Assembly (NCBI GenBank): GCA_039029355.1
Contig: JBCCGI010000017.1
Span: forward strand, 1 to 64,000
Source of the DNA: JBCCGI01 sp039029355
GTDB taxonomy: Bacteria > Planctomycetota > UBA1135 > GCA-002686595
Reading direction: 5' to 3'
Length of the DNA stretch: 64,000 nt
Below, one piece after another: positions 48,493-58,390 of the stretch; within the stretch, counting starts at the first letter, position 1, and every line of letters begins with the position of its first letter. Under the pieces are notes generated by a model. It saw only the letters and a list, made by a program, of their open reading frames with translations, had not been told where the DNA came from and ran no database searches. Both the position numbers and the translations under genes were made by a program.

Positions 48493-51400
48493 TCAGTCGC
48501 TGCCGATCGTCAGCTTGACGCCGTTCGAGAAGCGCCACCCGCCGACTTGCCCCGCGTCGAGCGCGGCCGCCTGGCAGGTGAAGACGAGCCCGGCGTGGCC
48601 CGGCTCGTCGGGGATCGGGATCAGCACCGTGCCGGCCTCGCCCGTCAGGTTGACGAAGACCGGGTCGGCGATCGGCGGGAAGCCGATCAAGAGCGTGCCG
48701 CCGACCAGCGGGATCGTTGCCTGGGTCTGGCTGAACAGCACCAGCGCCTGGGCGCTCGGCCCCATGCTCGCGAGGTCGAGCGTCACGTCGGTCAGGATCG
48801 TCGGGTCGTAGGGCGAGTCGAGCGAACCCAGGTTCGCGCCGCCGAGGCCCACGCCGTAGAGCTCGACCGAGCCCGGAATCGAGCCGTCGGACTCGAGGAT
48901 CTCGATGGCCGAGATCTTGGGCCCCGAGCCGGTGCTCTTCACCAGCTGGATGTTCAGGTCGCTGCCCGTCAGCGTGACCTGGAACTCCTTCATCGTGCCG
49001 ACGAAGTCGCCGACGTCGGCGACGATGTCGTAGTCGTCGAGGACGACCTGGCCTTCGATCAGCACGTCGAACAGACGGTTCCCGGGCTGGTCGAAGAAGA
49101 TCTCGGCGAAGTAGAGCCGGACGTCGTAGGTCTGATCCTGCGTCAGCGCAAAGGTCCAGCTCACGTCCTGGTTCGCGGTGCGCTCCGACTGGAAGATCTC
49201 CATCGGCGTCAGCGGCGGCACGGTTCCGTCCAGCGTGACCGCCGAAGTGGTCGAGAACTTCGAGCCGCCCTGGACGAAGGCGTCGTCCGGCTGCCAGTCG
49301 GCGATCAGCGGGCCGCCGGCGTTGATGCGCGTCGGCGCGGCCTCGCCGTCGACCTCGAGGAAGTCCCAGGTGGCCGAGAAGGGTGCGCCGCTCCCGGACG
49401 ACAGGTAGAGCCCGGCCGCGAGCGTCTCGCCGAAGTCGAACCACTCGGTCGGCAGCGGCTGCGCGGGCAGTGCCTGCGGGCCGCCTCCGTCGAACTCGTA
49501 GTAGCCGGTCACCGTCGACGCGACCGGATCGACCTCGAGCGTCAGGTCGACCACCGCGGGCCCCGGGAAGGTCTCGGTCTTCTGCGACGGGTTCTCGGCC
49601 ACGCCGCCGATCTCCTTCTGGAACTCGATGCCGAGGCCGGTCAGGCGCACGCTGACGAAGTCGTCCTGCGTGCCGGTGCCGAGGAAGAGGCCGATCTTCT
49701 GATCCTCGACCGGGGTCATGCCGACGTACGGCGACACGATGCGCGTCTTGACGCTGAAGGGCGCCGTCGGCGACGGGCGGAAGCCGATCTGGAAGCCGTC
49801 CTGCAACGTGTTGGCGGCGCCGTCGGCCACGCCGCTGCTGGCGGTCTCGACGGTGAGCACGCCGGCGGCGCCGCCGACCGTCATGTCGCCGGGCTCGAAC
49901 AGATCGAGGTAGTCGTCGACGCCGTTGGCCATCATCCCCGTGAAGCCGAGGCCCAGGATGCCGCCGTCCCCGCCGGTGTTGGTCTCCCAGCTCAGCGTGA
50001 AGGGCGGCGACACGTCGAGGCCGTTGCTCGGGTCGAGCGCGAAGCGGTCGACCGTATCGACCAGGCCGTCGTTGTCGTCGTCGTCGTCGGTCAGATCCGA
50101 GATCTGGTCGGCGTCGAAGTCCGGCGGGAAGTCGCCGCCGTTGCACGGGTCGGTGCCGTTGGCGAGCTCGTCGGCGTTGGTGTAGCCGTCGCCGTCCTCG
50201 TCGAGGAGCGCGCTGTCGACGCCCGTGCAGGGCGTGAAGTCGTCCGGCACGTAGATCGAGATGCTGTTGCCGGTCCGGTTCGCCACCCAGATGGTGCCGG
50301 GGAACGGGTCGGCATCGCCCAGGGTGGTCACGTCGAGCGCCCCCGAGCCGACCGAGCTGAAGAGGTCCTCGACCAGCACGGCCTCGTCGCCGGCCGCGTT
50401 CAGCTTCACGCGGCGCAGCTGCTGGCTGAGGCTGATCAGCAGTAGGTCGCCCGCCATCGCGCCGCCGAACGCCGACGCGGTGTACTCGGCGATGCCGTTG
50501 GTCGAGGAGTTCCACGCCGCCAGCGCACCGTCTTCGACGACCGGCTCGCGGTACTCGCACTCGACCGGGTTCGCGACGGTGACCGGGCTCTGCGGGTTGC
50601 TCGGGTTGAACGTGTTGCCCGGGTTTGCGCGCGTGGGGTTCGGGTGGCCGGCGTAGTAGCCGGGTCCGGAGATGTAGTGCACGCCGTCGGGATCGGTCGC
50701 GCCGGGCTCGACCACCGCGTTCGTGCACGCGCCGCCGTTCAGGTCGGGAATCCCGCCCCAGCCGCTGTTCGGGCCGTTGTCGACGGCGTACATCCGGCCG
50801 TCCTCGGTCACGACCAGGTCGTACGGGTTGCGCCAGCCGGGCGAGTGGATCTGGACCGGATCGCCGGGCACGAGCTTGGCCTGGTTCTTGGCGTTGTTGC
50901 CGCCGAACGGGTCGCCGGCGTCGACGGTGCCGGCGCGGTCCTCGTCGTCGAGCGTCGGCAGGTCGAAGGTGCCGGTGCCGATCGCGTCGAGGTCGACCGC
51001 GAGGATCGCGGCCGAGAGCGCGAACTCGGGCGTCAGCGCGAAGTTGTTCGACGGCGCGCCCATGTTCGTGTGCCCGCCCTGGGCCACGTACAGCGTGTTC
51101 GTCACCGGGTCGAGCTGCATCCCGTTCGGCCCGTGGTTCTCCTCGGAGCGCGGCAGGCCGCGCACCAGATCCTGGCGCGTCCACACGCCGCCGGACTCGG
51201 TCAGCCGCGACACGACTCCCGAGTTGGTGTCGAGGTCGAGATCGGTCCCCGACCCGCCCGCGCCGATGCGCGGATCGCTCGACGTCACGTAGATCACCGG
51301 ATCCTGCGCGGTGCCCACGACCAGGATGCCGGTCACCTGCCGCGTGTTGATCGCCGCGTTGAGCGAGCCGTCGTCGTCATGGTTGGGGATCTGCTGGATC

Positions 51401-52506
51401 TCGCTGATCACCTCGGTCGCGGCCACGTGGTAGCCCACGGCGTCCTCGATGATGTCGAAGATGCGGATCTCGCCCGCCTGCTGGGCGACGTAGAGCCGGC
51501 CGTCGGGGCCGAACTGCAGCGACGTCGGCAGCGAGAGTGCGGCGCTCCCAAGGATGTGCTTGTCGAAGCTGATCGGGACGTCGACGAAGGCCAGCACCTG
51601 CACCGCCGACGCGCGGCCGCGCACGCCGCCGCCGTCCTCCTCGACGGCGATCAGGCTGGTGATGCCGGCCTCGGCCTGCAGCTGGGTCAGCGTGATCGCG
51701 ACGTCGGCGACGCCCGAGCCGTCGAGCACGGCCTGGTGCTCGACCACGTCGACGGCGCTGTTGGCCTCGAACGGGTCGACGTCAAAGCCGCCACCGGGCA
51801 CGCCGGCGGTGAAGAGCGCGCCCTCGACCTGCAGCAGCGTGACCGTGCTGCCCGGCGTACCGGTCAGGCGTACCGTCCACGCGGGCACGAAGACCTGGCT
51901 GGGCGTCACCGCGCCCAGCACCTCGACGGTCGGCGCCGGGGCGGCCGAGGCGACCACGTCGACCTCGGACTCGCTCAGGCTGCTCCCCTTGCGGAACAGC
52001 TCGCCGGCGAGCATCGTGCCGCCCTCGAAGTCGACCTCGATCGTCGCGCCGACGAGCTCGAGGCCCGACACGTTGCCCGAGAAGTCCGGCCCGGGCGGCG
52101 CGGCGCCTTGGATCGTCCCGGGATCGACGTCCAGCGAGAAGGTGAACGTCTCGCCCGGATCGAAGTCGTTGAACACGATCTGCAGGCCGTCGAAGCCGCC
52201 GCCGCCGGGGTTGAGGAAGGCGTGCGACACCTGCCCGGTCTCCGCGACGCCCGAGTCGGCGGTGAAGTCCTTCGCCGCCGTGTCGCCGCCGGTGCCGTCC
52301 GGGTCGAAGATCAGGTCTTCGAAGAGCGCCGTCGTGAGGTCGAAGCGGACCTCGGCGATGCGCTCGGTCGCCGATGTGTTCTCGATCACGAAGGCGCCCG
52401 CGGTGCTGCTGCTGATCGTCAGCGGACCCGAGGGGCCGACTTCGATGTGCGCGGACTGGGCCTGGAGAACGGGTGCGGCGAGGAACAGGAACGGGAAGAG
52501 TCGCAT
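48493..52506 (-). CDS. Giant secreted protein: sorbosone-dehydrogenase-like propeller, type 3 repeats, malectin-like domain
   Basis: A 1337-residue exported protein with signal peptide 1-17. It has beta-sandwich domains (~20-310), then a six-bladed glucose/sorbosone-dehydrogenase-like propeller (~315-770) with LPTSLQFGPDGRLYVAQQ, SEENHGPNGMQLDPVTNTLY and HSPGWRNPYDLVVTEDGRMY. Asp-rich thrombospondin-type-3 calcium repeats follow (~780-840: LDEDGDGYTNADELANGTDP, DDDDDNDGLVDTVDRF), then a laminin-G/concanavalin-like sandwich (~850-1040) and a malectin-like domain (~1050-1190: RLYFAEIFFDQPGNRLFDVL). The last ~110 residues match the C-terminal module also seen in the cupredoxin (IPIPDEPGHAGLVF, Q, SNG). 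Probably a sugar-binding or sugar-oxidising surface protein. ATG 52506 begins the signal peptide; the GTG at 52539 does not. Confidence 0.85.
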   Translation of the reverse strand: MRLFPFLFLAAPVLQAQSAHIEVGPSGPLTISSSTAGAFVIENTSATERIAEVRFDLTTALFEDLIFDPDGTGGDTAAKDFTADSGVAETGQVSHAFLNPGGGGFDGLQIVFNDFDPGETFTFSLDVDPGTIQGAAPPGPDFSGNVSGLELVGATIEVDFEGGTMLAGELFRKGSSLSESEVDVVASAAPAPTVEVLGAVTPSQVFVPAWTVRLTGTPGSTVTLLQVEGALFTAGVPGGGFDVDPFEANSAVDVVEHQAVLDGSGVADVAITLTQLQAEAGITSLIAVEEDGGGVRGRASAVQVLAFVDVPISFDKHILGSAALSLPTSLQFGPDGRLYVAQQAGEIRIFDIIEDAVGYHVAATEVISEIQQIPNHDDDGSLNAAINTRQVTGILVVGTAQDPVIYVTSSDPRIGAGGSGTDLDLDTNSGVVSRLTESGGVWTRQDLVRGLPRSEENHGPNGMQLDPVTNTLYVAQGGHTNMGAPSNNFALTPEFALSAAILAVDLDAIGTGTFDLPTLDDEDRAGTVDAGDPFGGNNAKNQAKLVPGDPVQIHSPGWRNPYDLVVTEDGRMYAVDNGPNSGWGGIPDLNGGACTNAVVEPGATDPDGVHYISGPGYYAGHPNPTRANPGNTFNPSNPQSPVTVANPVECEYREPVVEDGALAAWNSSTNGIAEYTASAFGGAMAGDLLLISLSQQLRRVKLNAAGDEAVLVEDLFSSVGSGALDVTTLGDADPFPGTIWVANRTGNSISIYVPDDFTPCTGVDSALLDEDGDGYTNADELANGTDPCNGGDFPPDFDADQISDLTDDDDDNDGLVDTVDRFALDPSNGLDVSPPFTLSWETNTGGDGGILGLGFTGMMANGVDDYLDLFEPGDMTVGGAAGVLTVETASSGVADGAANTLQDGFQIGFRPSPTAPFSVKTRIVSPYVGMTPVEDQKIGLFLGTGTQDDFVSVRLTGLGIEFQKEIGGVAENPSQKTETFPGPAVVDLTLEVDPVASTVTGYYEFDGGGPQALPAQPLPTEWFDFGETLAAGLYLSSGSGAPFSATWDFLEVDGEAAPTRINAGGPLIADWQPDDAFVQGGSKFSTTSAVTLDGTVPPLTPMEIFQSERTANQDVSWTFALTQDQTYDVRLYFAEIFFDQPGNRLFDVLIEGQVVLDDYDIVADVGDFVGTMKEFQVTLTGSDLNIQLVKSTGSGPKISAIEILESDGSIPGSVELYGVGLGGANLGSLDSPYDPTILTDVTLDLASMGPSAQALVLFSQTQATIPLVGGTLLIGFPPIADPVFVNLTGEAGTVLIPIPDEPGHAGLVFTCQAAALDAGQVGGWRFSNGVKLTIGSD

Positions 52507-52677
52507 GACGGTCCGCAAGGCGGGGGTGAGAGGGGACACGATCGAAGCCTGAATCGACGTCGGTCCGACGGCGAATTGAGGCCACCTGCGCCTTCTGCTG
52601 GCAAAGAAGGGACGAGGCAGGACCGCTCAGTGTAGGGCGAGCCGTTTTGACGGGGAGAGGGGAACTCCCGCGCCCGG

Positions 52678-52722
52678 AAAAAAACAAGCCCCCCCGCGCG
52701 CCTGGAAGCACGCGGGGGGGCT
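52678..52722 (-). terminator. Strong rho-independent terminator of nrdJ
   Basis: Read leftward, a 12-bp G/C stem (52711-52722 with 52687-52698) with a 12-base loop is followed by TTG and seven T (complement of 52678-52684). A small extra hairpin, CTTTCG/CGAAAG (52727-52742), lies between the nrdJ stop and this terminator. Confidence 0.92.
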
Positions 52723-52756
52723 CTATCTTTCGGTATCGAAAGTTTGGCTTAGCTCT

Positions 52757-55300
52757 TTAGCACTGGCTGTAGCCGCAGGAGTGGCACTTGACGCAGCCCT
52801 CCTCGAAAGCGAGCACGCTCTGGCAGCTGGGGCACTTCAGTTTGTATTGGGTCTGTGCACCGCGCGTGGAGCTCGGCGGCGGCGTGGCCGGACTCGGCTC
52901 GGACACCTCGCTCGGGTTCACGCGGCCGAGCAGCAGGGCCTCGAGCCCGTGCTCCTTCTTCGCCTCCATGTAGCGGTTCAGCGCGCGCGCCAGGCCGTCG
53001 GCCAGCGACATGATGCGGCCGTCCTTAGTCGGCACCGTGAGCGACGAGCCGATGCCCTGCAGCTGGCGCAACGCCATGTCCAGGCTGCCGTTCGCGCGCA
53101 GCCACAGCGAGAGGATGCGGCAGATCGCCTCGAGGTCGGAGTTGGCCACGTCGCCGCCCTTGCCGAGCTGCGCGAAGACCTCGCGCTCGCGGCCGGTCTG
53201 CGGGTCGACCGAAACCTTCACGTGCATGTTGCCGAACGGCGTCATCTGGCGGATGCGCAGCGACGGCATGATCTCGGGCAGCCGGATCGGCTTGAGCTCC
53301 TCGAACACCGCGGCCACGGTCGGCGCGGCGGCATCGTTCTCGGCCTCGGGCGCGGCGGGCTGCTCGGACTTGTCGTCGCGCCGCTGCGAGCCCTTGAGCG
53401 CCATCGGCTGCACGTCACGGCAGCCGTCGCGGTAGACGGTCACGCCCTTGACGTCGAGGTCGACGGCCAGCTCGTAGATCGAGCGCACGTCGTCGATCGA
53501 GGCCTCGTTCGGGAAGTTGATCGTCTTGGAGATCGACGCGTCGCAGTGGCGCTGGAAGGCGGCCTGCATGCGCATGTGCCAGTCCGGCGTCACGTCGCGC
53601 GCCGTCACGAAGACGCGCTTCATGTCGTCCGGGATGTCGTCGAAGGCCTCTAGAGAGCCCTCCTCGAGGATGCGGTCGAGCAGCTCGTCCGACCAGATCC
53701 CGCGCTCCTTCGCCATCTCCTCGAAGACGTAGTTGCACTCCTTGAGGATCGTCGGGTTGCCCTTGGTGTCCTTCATCACCTGGCGGATGAAGGCGAGGCT
53801 GAACATCGGCTCGATGCCGCCCGAGCAGTTCGCGATGATCGAGATGGTGCCGGTGGGCGCGACCGTCGTGGTGTACGAGTTGCGCATCCGGCGGCCTTCG
53901 GTCTGCCAGTCGGAGCCGTCCCAGGCCGGGAACACGCCGCGCTCTTCGGCGAGGTGCTCGCTGGCGAGGTGCGACTCGTCGTTCATGACCTTCATCACCT
54001 GCTCGCCGAAGGCCGTCCCCTCCTCGGAGTTGTAGGGGATGCCCAGCTTGAAGAGCGCGTCGGCGAAGCCCATCACGCCGAGCCCGATCCGCCGCGTGGT
54101 CTTCGACATCTGGTCGATCTGCGGCAGCGGGTAGCGGTTCATCTCGATCACGTTGTCGAGGAAGCGCGTCGTGGTGTGGACGATCGACTTGTACTCGTCC
54201 CAGTCGAAGCGCGCGTTCGGGCCCTCGCCCTTGACGAGCGCGCCGAGGTTGATCGACCCGAGGTTGCACGAGTCGTACGGGTGCAGCGGCTGCTCGCCGC
54301 AGGGGTTGGTCGCCTCGATCAGGCCGACGTTCTTGATCGGGTTGCGCTGGTTGATCCGATCGATGAACACGACGCCCGGCTCACCGGTCTTCCAGGCGTG
54401 CTCGACGATCATGTCCCAGAGCTCGCCGACGGTCCAAAACTCGCCCGTCGACTCGCCATTCTCGCCCTGCCGCTCGAGCTTGACCCACTCCTTCGTGCGC
54501 GGGTTCATCACGCAGTGCACGGTCGACGGGTCGCGCCGGACCTCGTCGAGGAAGCGGTCGGTGACGGTGACCGAGATGTTGTAGTTCTGGAGCCTCGAGA
54601 GGTCGTCCTTGAACGTGATGAAGTCGACGATGTCCGGGTGGTCGATCCGCAGGATGCCCATGTTGGCCCCGCGGCGGAACGCGCCCTGCTGGATCGCGTC
54701 GGTCGCCTTCGAGAACACCTGGATGAACGAGAGCGGGCCCTCGGTCGTGCCGCCGGACGAGCGCACCAGGTCGCCCTGCGGACGCAGGCGCGAGAAGCTG
54801 AAGCCGGTACCGCCGCCAGCCTTCTGGATCAGCGCGGTCGCCTTGATCGAATCGAAGATGCCGTCGATCGAATCCTCGACCGGCAGCACGAAGCAGGCCG
54901 AGAGCATGCCCATCTCGCGGCCGGCGTTCATCAGCGTGGGGCTGTTGGGCATGAACTTGCAGGAGGCCATGAGCTCGTAGAACTCGGCCGCCACCGCCAG
55001 CGCCTTCTCCGGCGTCCCGCCCTTGAAGCGCAGCTCGCCCTCGGCGATGTGCGCGGCCACGCGCCAGAAGATCTGGCGCGGCGTTTCGACCACCTCACCC
55101 GTCTCCGGATCCTTCTTGAGGTAGCGGCGCTCGAGCACGGCGAGCGCGTTGCCGCTCATCAGAGGATCGGGAAGCTGGGTCGGCGGGTCCTTCGCCTCCA
55201 GCGTTTCCGTCGGGTTCAAGCTCGTATTGCCCGGACTGGGGGCCGTCGTCGGCCCGGAGAGCTCGATCGTACTCAAAGTGTCTTCTCTTCCTTCCTTCAC
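52757..55300 (-). CDS. nrdJ: Adenosylcobalamin-dependent (class II) ribonucleoside-diphosphate reductase
   Basis: An 847-residue enzyme that makes deoxyribonucleotides with a B12-derived thiyl radical, independent of oxygen. Landmarks are MPNSPTLMNAGREMGMLSAC then FVLPVEDS (first redox Cys), AGGGTGFSFSRLRPQGD, the radical-Cys motif NPCGEQPLHPYDSCNLGSIN, APTGTISIIANCSGGIEP, and KTINFPNEASIDDVRSIYEL. A C-terminal zinc-ribbon-like end, CPSCQ with CVKCHSC, carries the reducing thiols. No ATP-cone is visible at the N-terminus. The start is uncertain: GTG 55300 is used, and TTG 55276 has a better purine-rich site upstream. It has a strong terminator; no cobalamin riboswitch was recognised upstream. 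Confidence 0.95.
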   Translation of the reverse strand: MKEGREDTLSTIELSGPTTAPSPGNTSLNPTETLEAKDPPTQLPDPLMSGNALAVLERRYLKKDPETGEVVETPRQIFWRVAAHIAEGELRFKGGTPEKALAVAAEFYELMASCKFMPNSPTLMNAGREMGMLSACFVLPVEDSIDGIFDSIKATALIQKAGGGTGFSFSRLRPQGDLVRSSGGTTEGPLSFIQVFSKATDAIQQGAFRRGANMGILRIDHPDIVDFITFKDDLSRLQNYNISVTVTDRFLDEVRRDPSTVHCVMNPRTKEWVKLERQGENGESTGEFWTVGELWDMIVEHAWKTGEPGVVFIDRINQRNPIKNVGLIEATNPCGEQPLHPYDSCNLGSINLGALVKGEGPNARFDWDEYKSIVHTTTRFLDNVIEMNRYPLPQIDQMSKTTRRIGLGVMGFADALFKLGIPYNSEEGTAFGEQVMKVMNDESHLASEHLAEERGVFPAWDGSDWQTEGRRMRNSYTTTVAPTGTISIIANCSGGIEPMFSLAFIRQVMKDTKGNPTILKECNYVFEEMAKERGIWSDELLDRILEEGSLEAFDDIPDDMKRVFVTARDVTPDWHMRMQAAFQRHCDASISKTINFPNEASIDDVRSIYELAVDLDVKGVTVYRDGCRDVQPMALKGSQRRDDKSEQPAAPEAENDAAAPTVAAVFEELKPIRLPEIMPSLRIRQMTPFGNMHVKVSVDPQTGREREVFAQLGKGGDVANSDLEAICRILSLWLRANGSLDMALRQLQGIGSSLTVPTKDGRIMSLADGLARALNRYMEAKKEHGLEALLLGRVNPSEVSEPSPATPPPSSTRGAQTQYKLKCPSCQSVLAFEEGCVKCHSCGYSQC

Positions 55301-55640
55301 GCTGGCAGGGGAGTCGCGGACGGGGGGTGGGTGTCAGCGGGGGGACGGGACGCCACGGCGGGGCTCCCAGGAGGTCGATCCCCTCCCTCTGAAGGCCCAT
55401 CGAAACGCCCGCCCGTGCCGGCCGCGGGGTCGCTGCCGCGGCTCGCGCCAAGCCGGTGGGCCAAACCCTTAAACCTCTGTCAGGTTTAGACTTAGGTGAC
55501 CCTCCGGCCGGCGAGAGGTGCTCGGCACGGAAGGAAGAGACTACCCCTAGGGATCGTCGGCACCAAAGGGTTTTCTGCCGCGATGGCCCCTACATGTTGT
55601 GCTTTCCCAGGTTGCGGCAACCAGGACCCCCGCAGGGCCT
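55301..55640. other. Intergenic region between murJ and nrdJ with an operator-like inverted repeat
   Basis: 340 bases without a gene. The A/T-rich inverted repeat TAAACCT-N5-AGGTTTA at 55470-55488 stands out in G+C-rich surroundings and lies 170 bases before the nrdJ start. It could be a regulator site, and a CTGACA hexamer inside it could serve as -35 for nrdJ. A small stem-loop GGTTG/CAACC (around 55613-55625) sits just after the murJ stop. I found no B12-box and no convincing NrdR box pair. Confidence 0.45.
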
Positions 55641-57323
55641 TCAGGACGCCTTGCCGGAGCGACGGGCCGCGCGGCGGGCGCGCAGCTCGTCCCACTCGGG
55701 CGCCCGCAGCGCCCGGGCGAGCGCCAGGAACCCGCCCATCCCCGCCACGGCCGCCGCGCCGAGCGCGAGCGCCGAGCGGGAGAGCTCCGCCCCGGAGAGC
55801 CCGAAGGCAACGCCCACGCCGCGGTGAGCCGCCAGCGCGAGCGCACCGCTGCCGGCCGCGGCAAGCGCCACCACCGCCACCCGCCGCGCCGCGCCGACGG
55901 CCGACGCCGGCAGCCCATGCCGCCGCGTCAGCCCGGGCAGCAGCCACGCGAGCTGGACCCAGCTCGTCACCGCCGTCGCGAGCGCCAGCCCGTCGACGTC
56001 CATGCCAAGCCCGACCACGAGGCCGACGTTCAGCGCCACGTTCACCGTCAGCGCCACCACCGACACGCGCACCGGCGTGCGCATGTCGCCGAGCGCGTAG
56101 TAGGTGCGGCTCACCAACCCGACCGCACCCGCCGGCAGCAGCGCCAGGGCGAGCATCCGCAGCGCAGCCGCAACGCGCGCCACGCCGTCGGGGCCGTAGG
56201 AGCCGTGCTCGAACAGCACCGAAGCGATCGGCTGCGCCAACAGGAAGAGGCCGACGCTGGCGGGGAGGGCCAGGAACGCCACCCCGAGCTGCGCGCGGTC
56301 ATGCAGGTCGCGCAGCTCCTCCAGACGCCCGCGGTGGCCGAGCGCCTTGAGCGAGGGGAACACGGCGCTGGTTGCGGCGAGGGCGATCAGCGCGAGGGGG
56401 AACTGCTGCACCCGGTTGGCGAGGTAGTGCGCGGTCGGCGCGCCGTCGCGCAGCAGCGCCTCGGCCATGAAGCCGTCGATCATCACGTTGATCTGGTACA
56501 CCGCCGCGCCCAGCGCCAGCGGCACGCTCGCCCAGAGGACCGAGCCCGCGGTGTGGCGCGGCTCGGCGTCCGGCCCGGCGTCCGCGCGGCGGAACAACAG
56601 CCCGGTACGCGCCAGGGCGGGAACCTGCACCGCCAGCTGCACCGCGCCGGAGAGCAGCGCTCCCCACGCGAGCACGCGCGCCATGCCGAGCTGGTAGGGC
56701 TTCAGCGCCTCGCCGCCCGCCGGCACGGGCTCGCCCCAGACGTAGTGCGCGCCGATCCACAGCAGCGCTCCGATCCACACCAGGTTCATGAGCGCCGGCG
56801 CGAGGTTCGGAGCGGTGAAGTGCCCGCGCACCTGCAGCGCGCCTCCGCAGATCGCCGCCAGGCAGATCAGCAGCACGAACGGCATCAGCCGCACGATCAG
56901 CTCGCGCACCGGCTGGGGATCCGCCCCCAACCAGGCGTCCGGAAGCACCGTCGCGACCCCCATCGCGACCAGGCACACCGCGGACAGCACGAGCGTCATG
57001 CGAGCCACCGTCCGCAGGAAGAGCCGCCGCCCGGCCTCGTCGCCGCCCTCGGCGTCGGCCTCGGTCAGCGCCGTCTGGAGCGAGGTAGAGATCGCGCCCT
57101 CGCCGAAGAAGCGCCGAAACAGGTTCGGCACGCGCCAGGCGGTGACGAACGCGTCCCACACGGCCGACTGGTCGCCGAACAGCGCCGCCGCGAGCACCTC
57201 GCGCACGAAGCCAAGGATGCGCGACAGCAGCGTGAGCCCCGAGACCAGCGCCGTCCGGCCCACGAGGCCGCGGTGGCGATCGACGATCGCGTCCGCGGCT
57301 TGGGGCTCGGCGTCGGGAGGCAT
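55641..57323 (-). CDS. murJ: MurJ lipid II flippase
   Basis: A 560-residue, 14-helix MOP-superfamily transporter that moves lipid II to the outer face of the inner membrane for peptidoglycan synthesis. Signatures are LLSRILGFVREVLAAALFG, FVTAWRVPNLFRRFFGEGAI, a long periplasmic/cytoplasmic alternation, SYGPDGVARVAAALRMLALA and RTYYALGDMRTPVRVSVVAL. The frame is open upstream to 57509 but the conserved part starts just after ATG 57323. It is divergent from the TPR lipoprotein gene (100 bases apart). Its presence implies a peptidoglycan wall, as now accepted for planctomycetes. Confidence 0.93.
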   Translation of the reverse strand: MPPDAEPQAADAIVDRHRGLVGRTALVSGLTLLSRILGFVREVLAAALFGDQSAVWDAFVTAWRVPNLFRRFFGEGAISTSLQTALTEADAEGGDEAGRRLFLRTVARMTLVLSAVCLVAMGVATVLPDAWLGADPQPVRELIVRLMPFVLLICLAAICGGALQVRGHFTAPNLAPALMNLVWIGALLWIGAHYVWGEPVPAGGEALKPYQLGMARVLAWGALLSGAVQLAVQVPALARTGLLFRRADAGPDAEPRHTAGSVLWASVPLALGAAVYQINVMIDGFMAEALLRDGAPTAHYLANRVQQFPLALIALAATSAVFPSLKALGHRGRLEELRDLHDRAQLGVAFLALPASVGLFLLAQPIASVLFEHGSYGPDGVARVAAALRMLALALLPAGAVGLVSRTYYALGDMRTPVRVSVVALTVNVALNVGLVVGLGMDVDGLALATAVTSWVQLAWLLPGLTRRHGLPASAVGAARRVAVVALAAAGSGALALAAHRGVGVAFGLSGAELSRSALALGAAAVAGMGGFLALARALRAPEWDELRARRAARRSGKAS

Positions 57324-57423
57324 CGCGCGAGCTTGCGAAACCGCCGGCCGGTTGTCTCCCCTGTGCCACAGCGGGGGCGGCCGGATCCGCGTGCCAGCCG
57401 CGGGTGGTACCATCCGCACAGCG

Positions 57424-58377
57424 ATGCCCCCGCGCCCCCTCCGCATCCGCCGGCGTGTTCCCGCGGCCGTCGCCGCAGTCGCGCTCCTTGCCTGCAGCAC
57501 CATGAGCAACCCCGAACTGCCCGACTTCGACCGGGAGTGGAACTACGCGGATCCCGCCGCGACCGAGGCCCGCTTCCGCGAGATCTACACGAGCGCGGAA
57601 GGCTCGGCGGACGCCGACTACCTGGCCGAGCTCACGACGCAGATCGCGCGCACCTACAGCCTGCGCGGACGCTTCGACGAAGCGCACGACGAGCTCGACG
57701 AGCTCGCGCCGAAGCTCCAGGGCGCCGGCGCGGCCCCGCGGGTGCGCTACCTGCTCGAGCGCGCGCGCACGCACAACTCCGCCGGCGAGAAGGAGCGCGC
57801 GACCGAGCTCTTCCTGCAGGCCTGGGAGATCGCGCACGAGGCCGGCGAGGAGTACCACGCGGCGGACGCGCTACACATGCTCGGCCTCTCGACGCCGCCG
57901 GAGGAAGGCCTGAAGTGGAACGAGCGCGCGATGGAGTACTGCGAGTCCTGCACGGACCCGCTCGCGCGCCGCTGGCTGGGGCCGCTGTACCACAACACGT
58001 GGATGACCTACCTCGAGCGCGAGGACTACGACACCGCCCTGGAGCTCGCGCAGAAGTCGCGCGCCTTCCGCGACGAGACCGACGACGACGAGGGCGAGCG
58101 CATCGGCCGCTGGTCGATCTTCCACACCCAGCGGAAGATGGGCCGGGTCGACGAAGCGCTGGCCGGCTTCCGCGCGCTGCTGACCGACTACGGGCCGGAG
58201 GGCGACGACTCGGGCTTCTGCGATGAGGAGATCGCCGAGTGCCTCCACGCGCTTGGCCGCGAGGACGAGGCCAAGCCACACTTCGCGGCGGCGTACGAGC
58301 ACCTCAAGGACGTGCGTTGGTTGCGCGAGAGCGACCCCGCGCGGCTCGCCCGCCTGCGGCAGCTGGCGGGCGAGTAG
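57424..58377 (+). CDS. TPR-like lipoprotein of unknown function
   Basis: A 317-residue protein. An Arg-rich N-terminus and hydrophobic stretch end in the lipobox LLAC (MPPRPLRIRRRVPAAVAAVA then LLACS), so C24 is probably lipidated. The rest is helical and Glu/Ala-rich, with TPR-like pairs such as TQIARTYSLRGRFDEAHDEL, RARTHNSAGEKERATELFLQ and FHTQRKMGRVDEALAGFRAL. No enzyme motif is visible. The ATG at 57424 is used; the upstream open frame is the antisense of murJ. The 3' end carries a tandem 15-base duplication including its stop codon. Confidence 0.78.
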   Translation: MPPRPLRIRRRVPAAVAAVALLACSTMSNPELPDFDREWNYADPAATEARFREIYTSAEGSADADYLAELTTQIARTYSLRGRFDEAHDELDELAPKLQGAGAAPRVRYLLERARTHNSAGEKERATELFLQAWEIAHEAGEEYHAADALHMLGLSTPPEEGLKWNERAMEYCESCTDPLARRWLGPLYHNTWMTYLEREDYDTALELAQKSRAFRDETDDDEGERIGRWSIFHTQRKMGRVDEALAGFRALLTDYGPEGDDSGFCDEEIAECLHALGREDEAKPHFAAAYEHLKDVRWLRESDPARLARLRQLAGE

Positions 58378-58390
58378 CTGGCGGGCGAGT
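58361..58390. repeat. Tandem 15-base duplication at the stop codon of the TPR lipoprotein gene
   Basis: Two exact 15-base copies (58361-58375 and 58376-58390) are followed by 7 bases of a third. The stop codon TAG spans the junction, and the second copy regenerates a TAG in the untranslated region. It fills almost the whole gap to the convergent yqeY stop at 58398. Confidence 0.85.

Noticed and set aside
48493..52506. Frameshift or gene fusion artefact in the 1337-residue protein
   Set aside because: Domain borders fall in plausible linkers, the frame is continuous, and both the signal peptide and the C-terminal module are intact.
55301..55640. Cobalamin riboswitch or NrdR boxes before nrdJ
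   Set aside because: No B12-box (AGYCAGGAGACCTGCC) or adjacent conserved core is present on the coding strand, and only a poor half-match to an NrdR box occurs.
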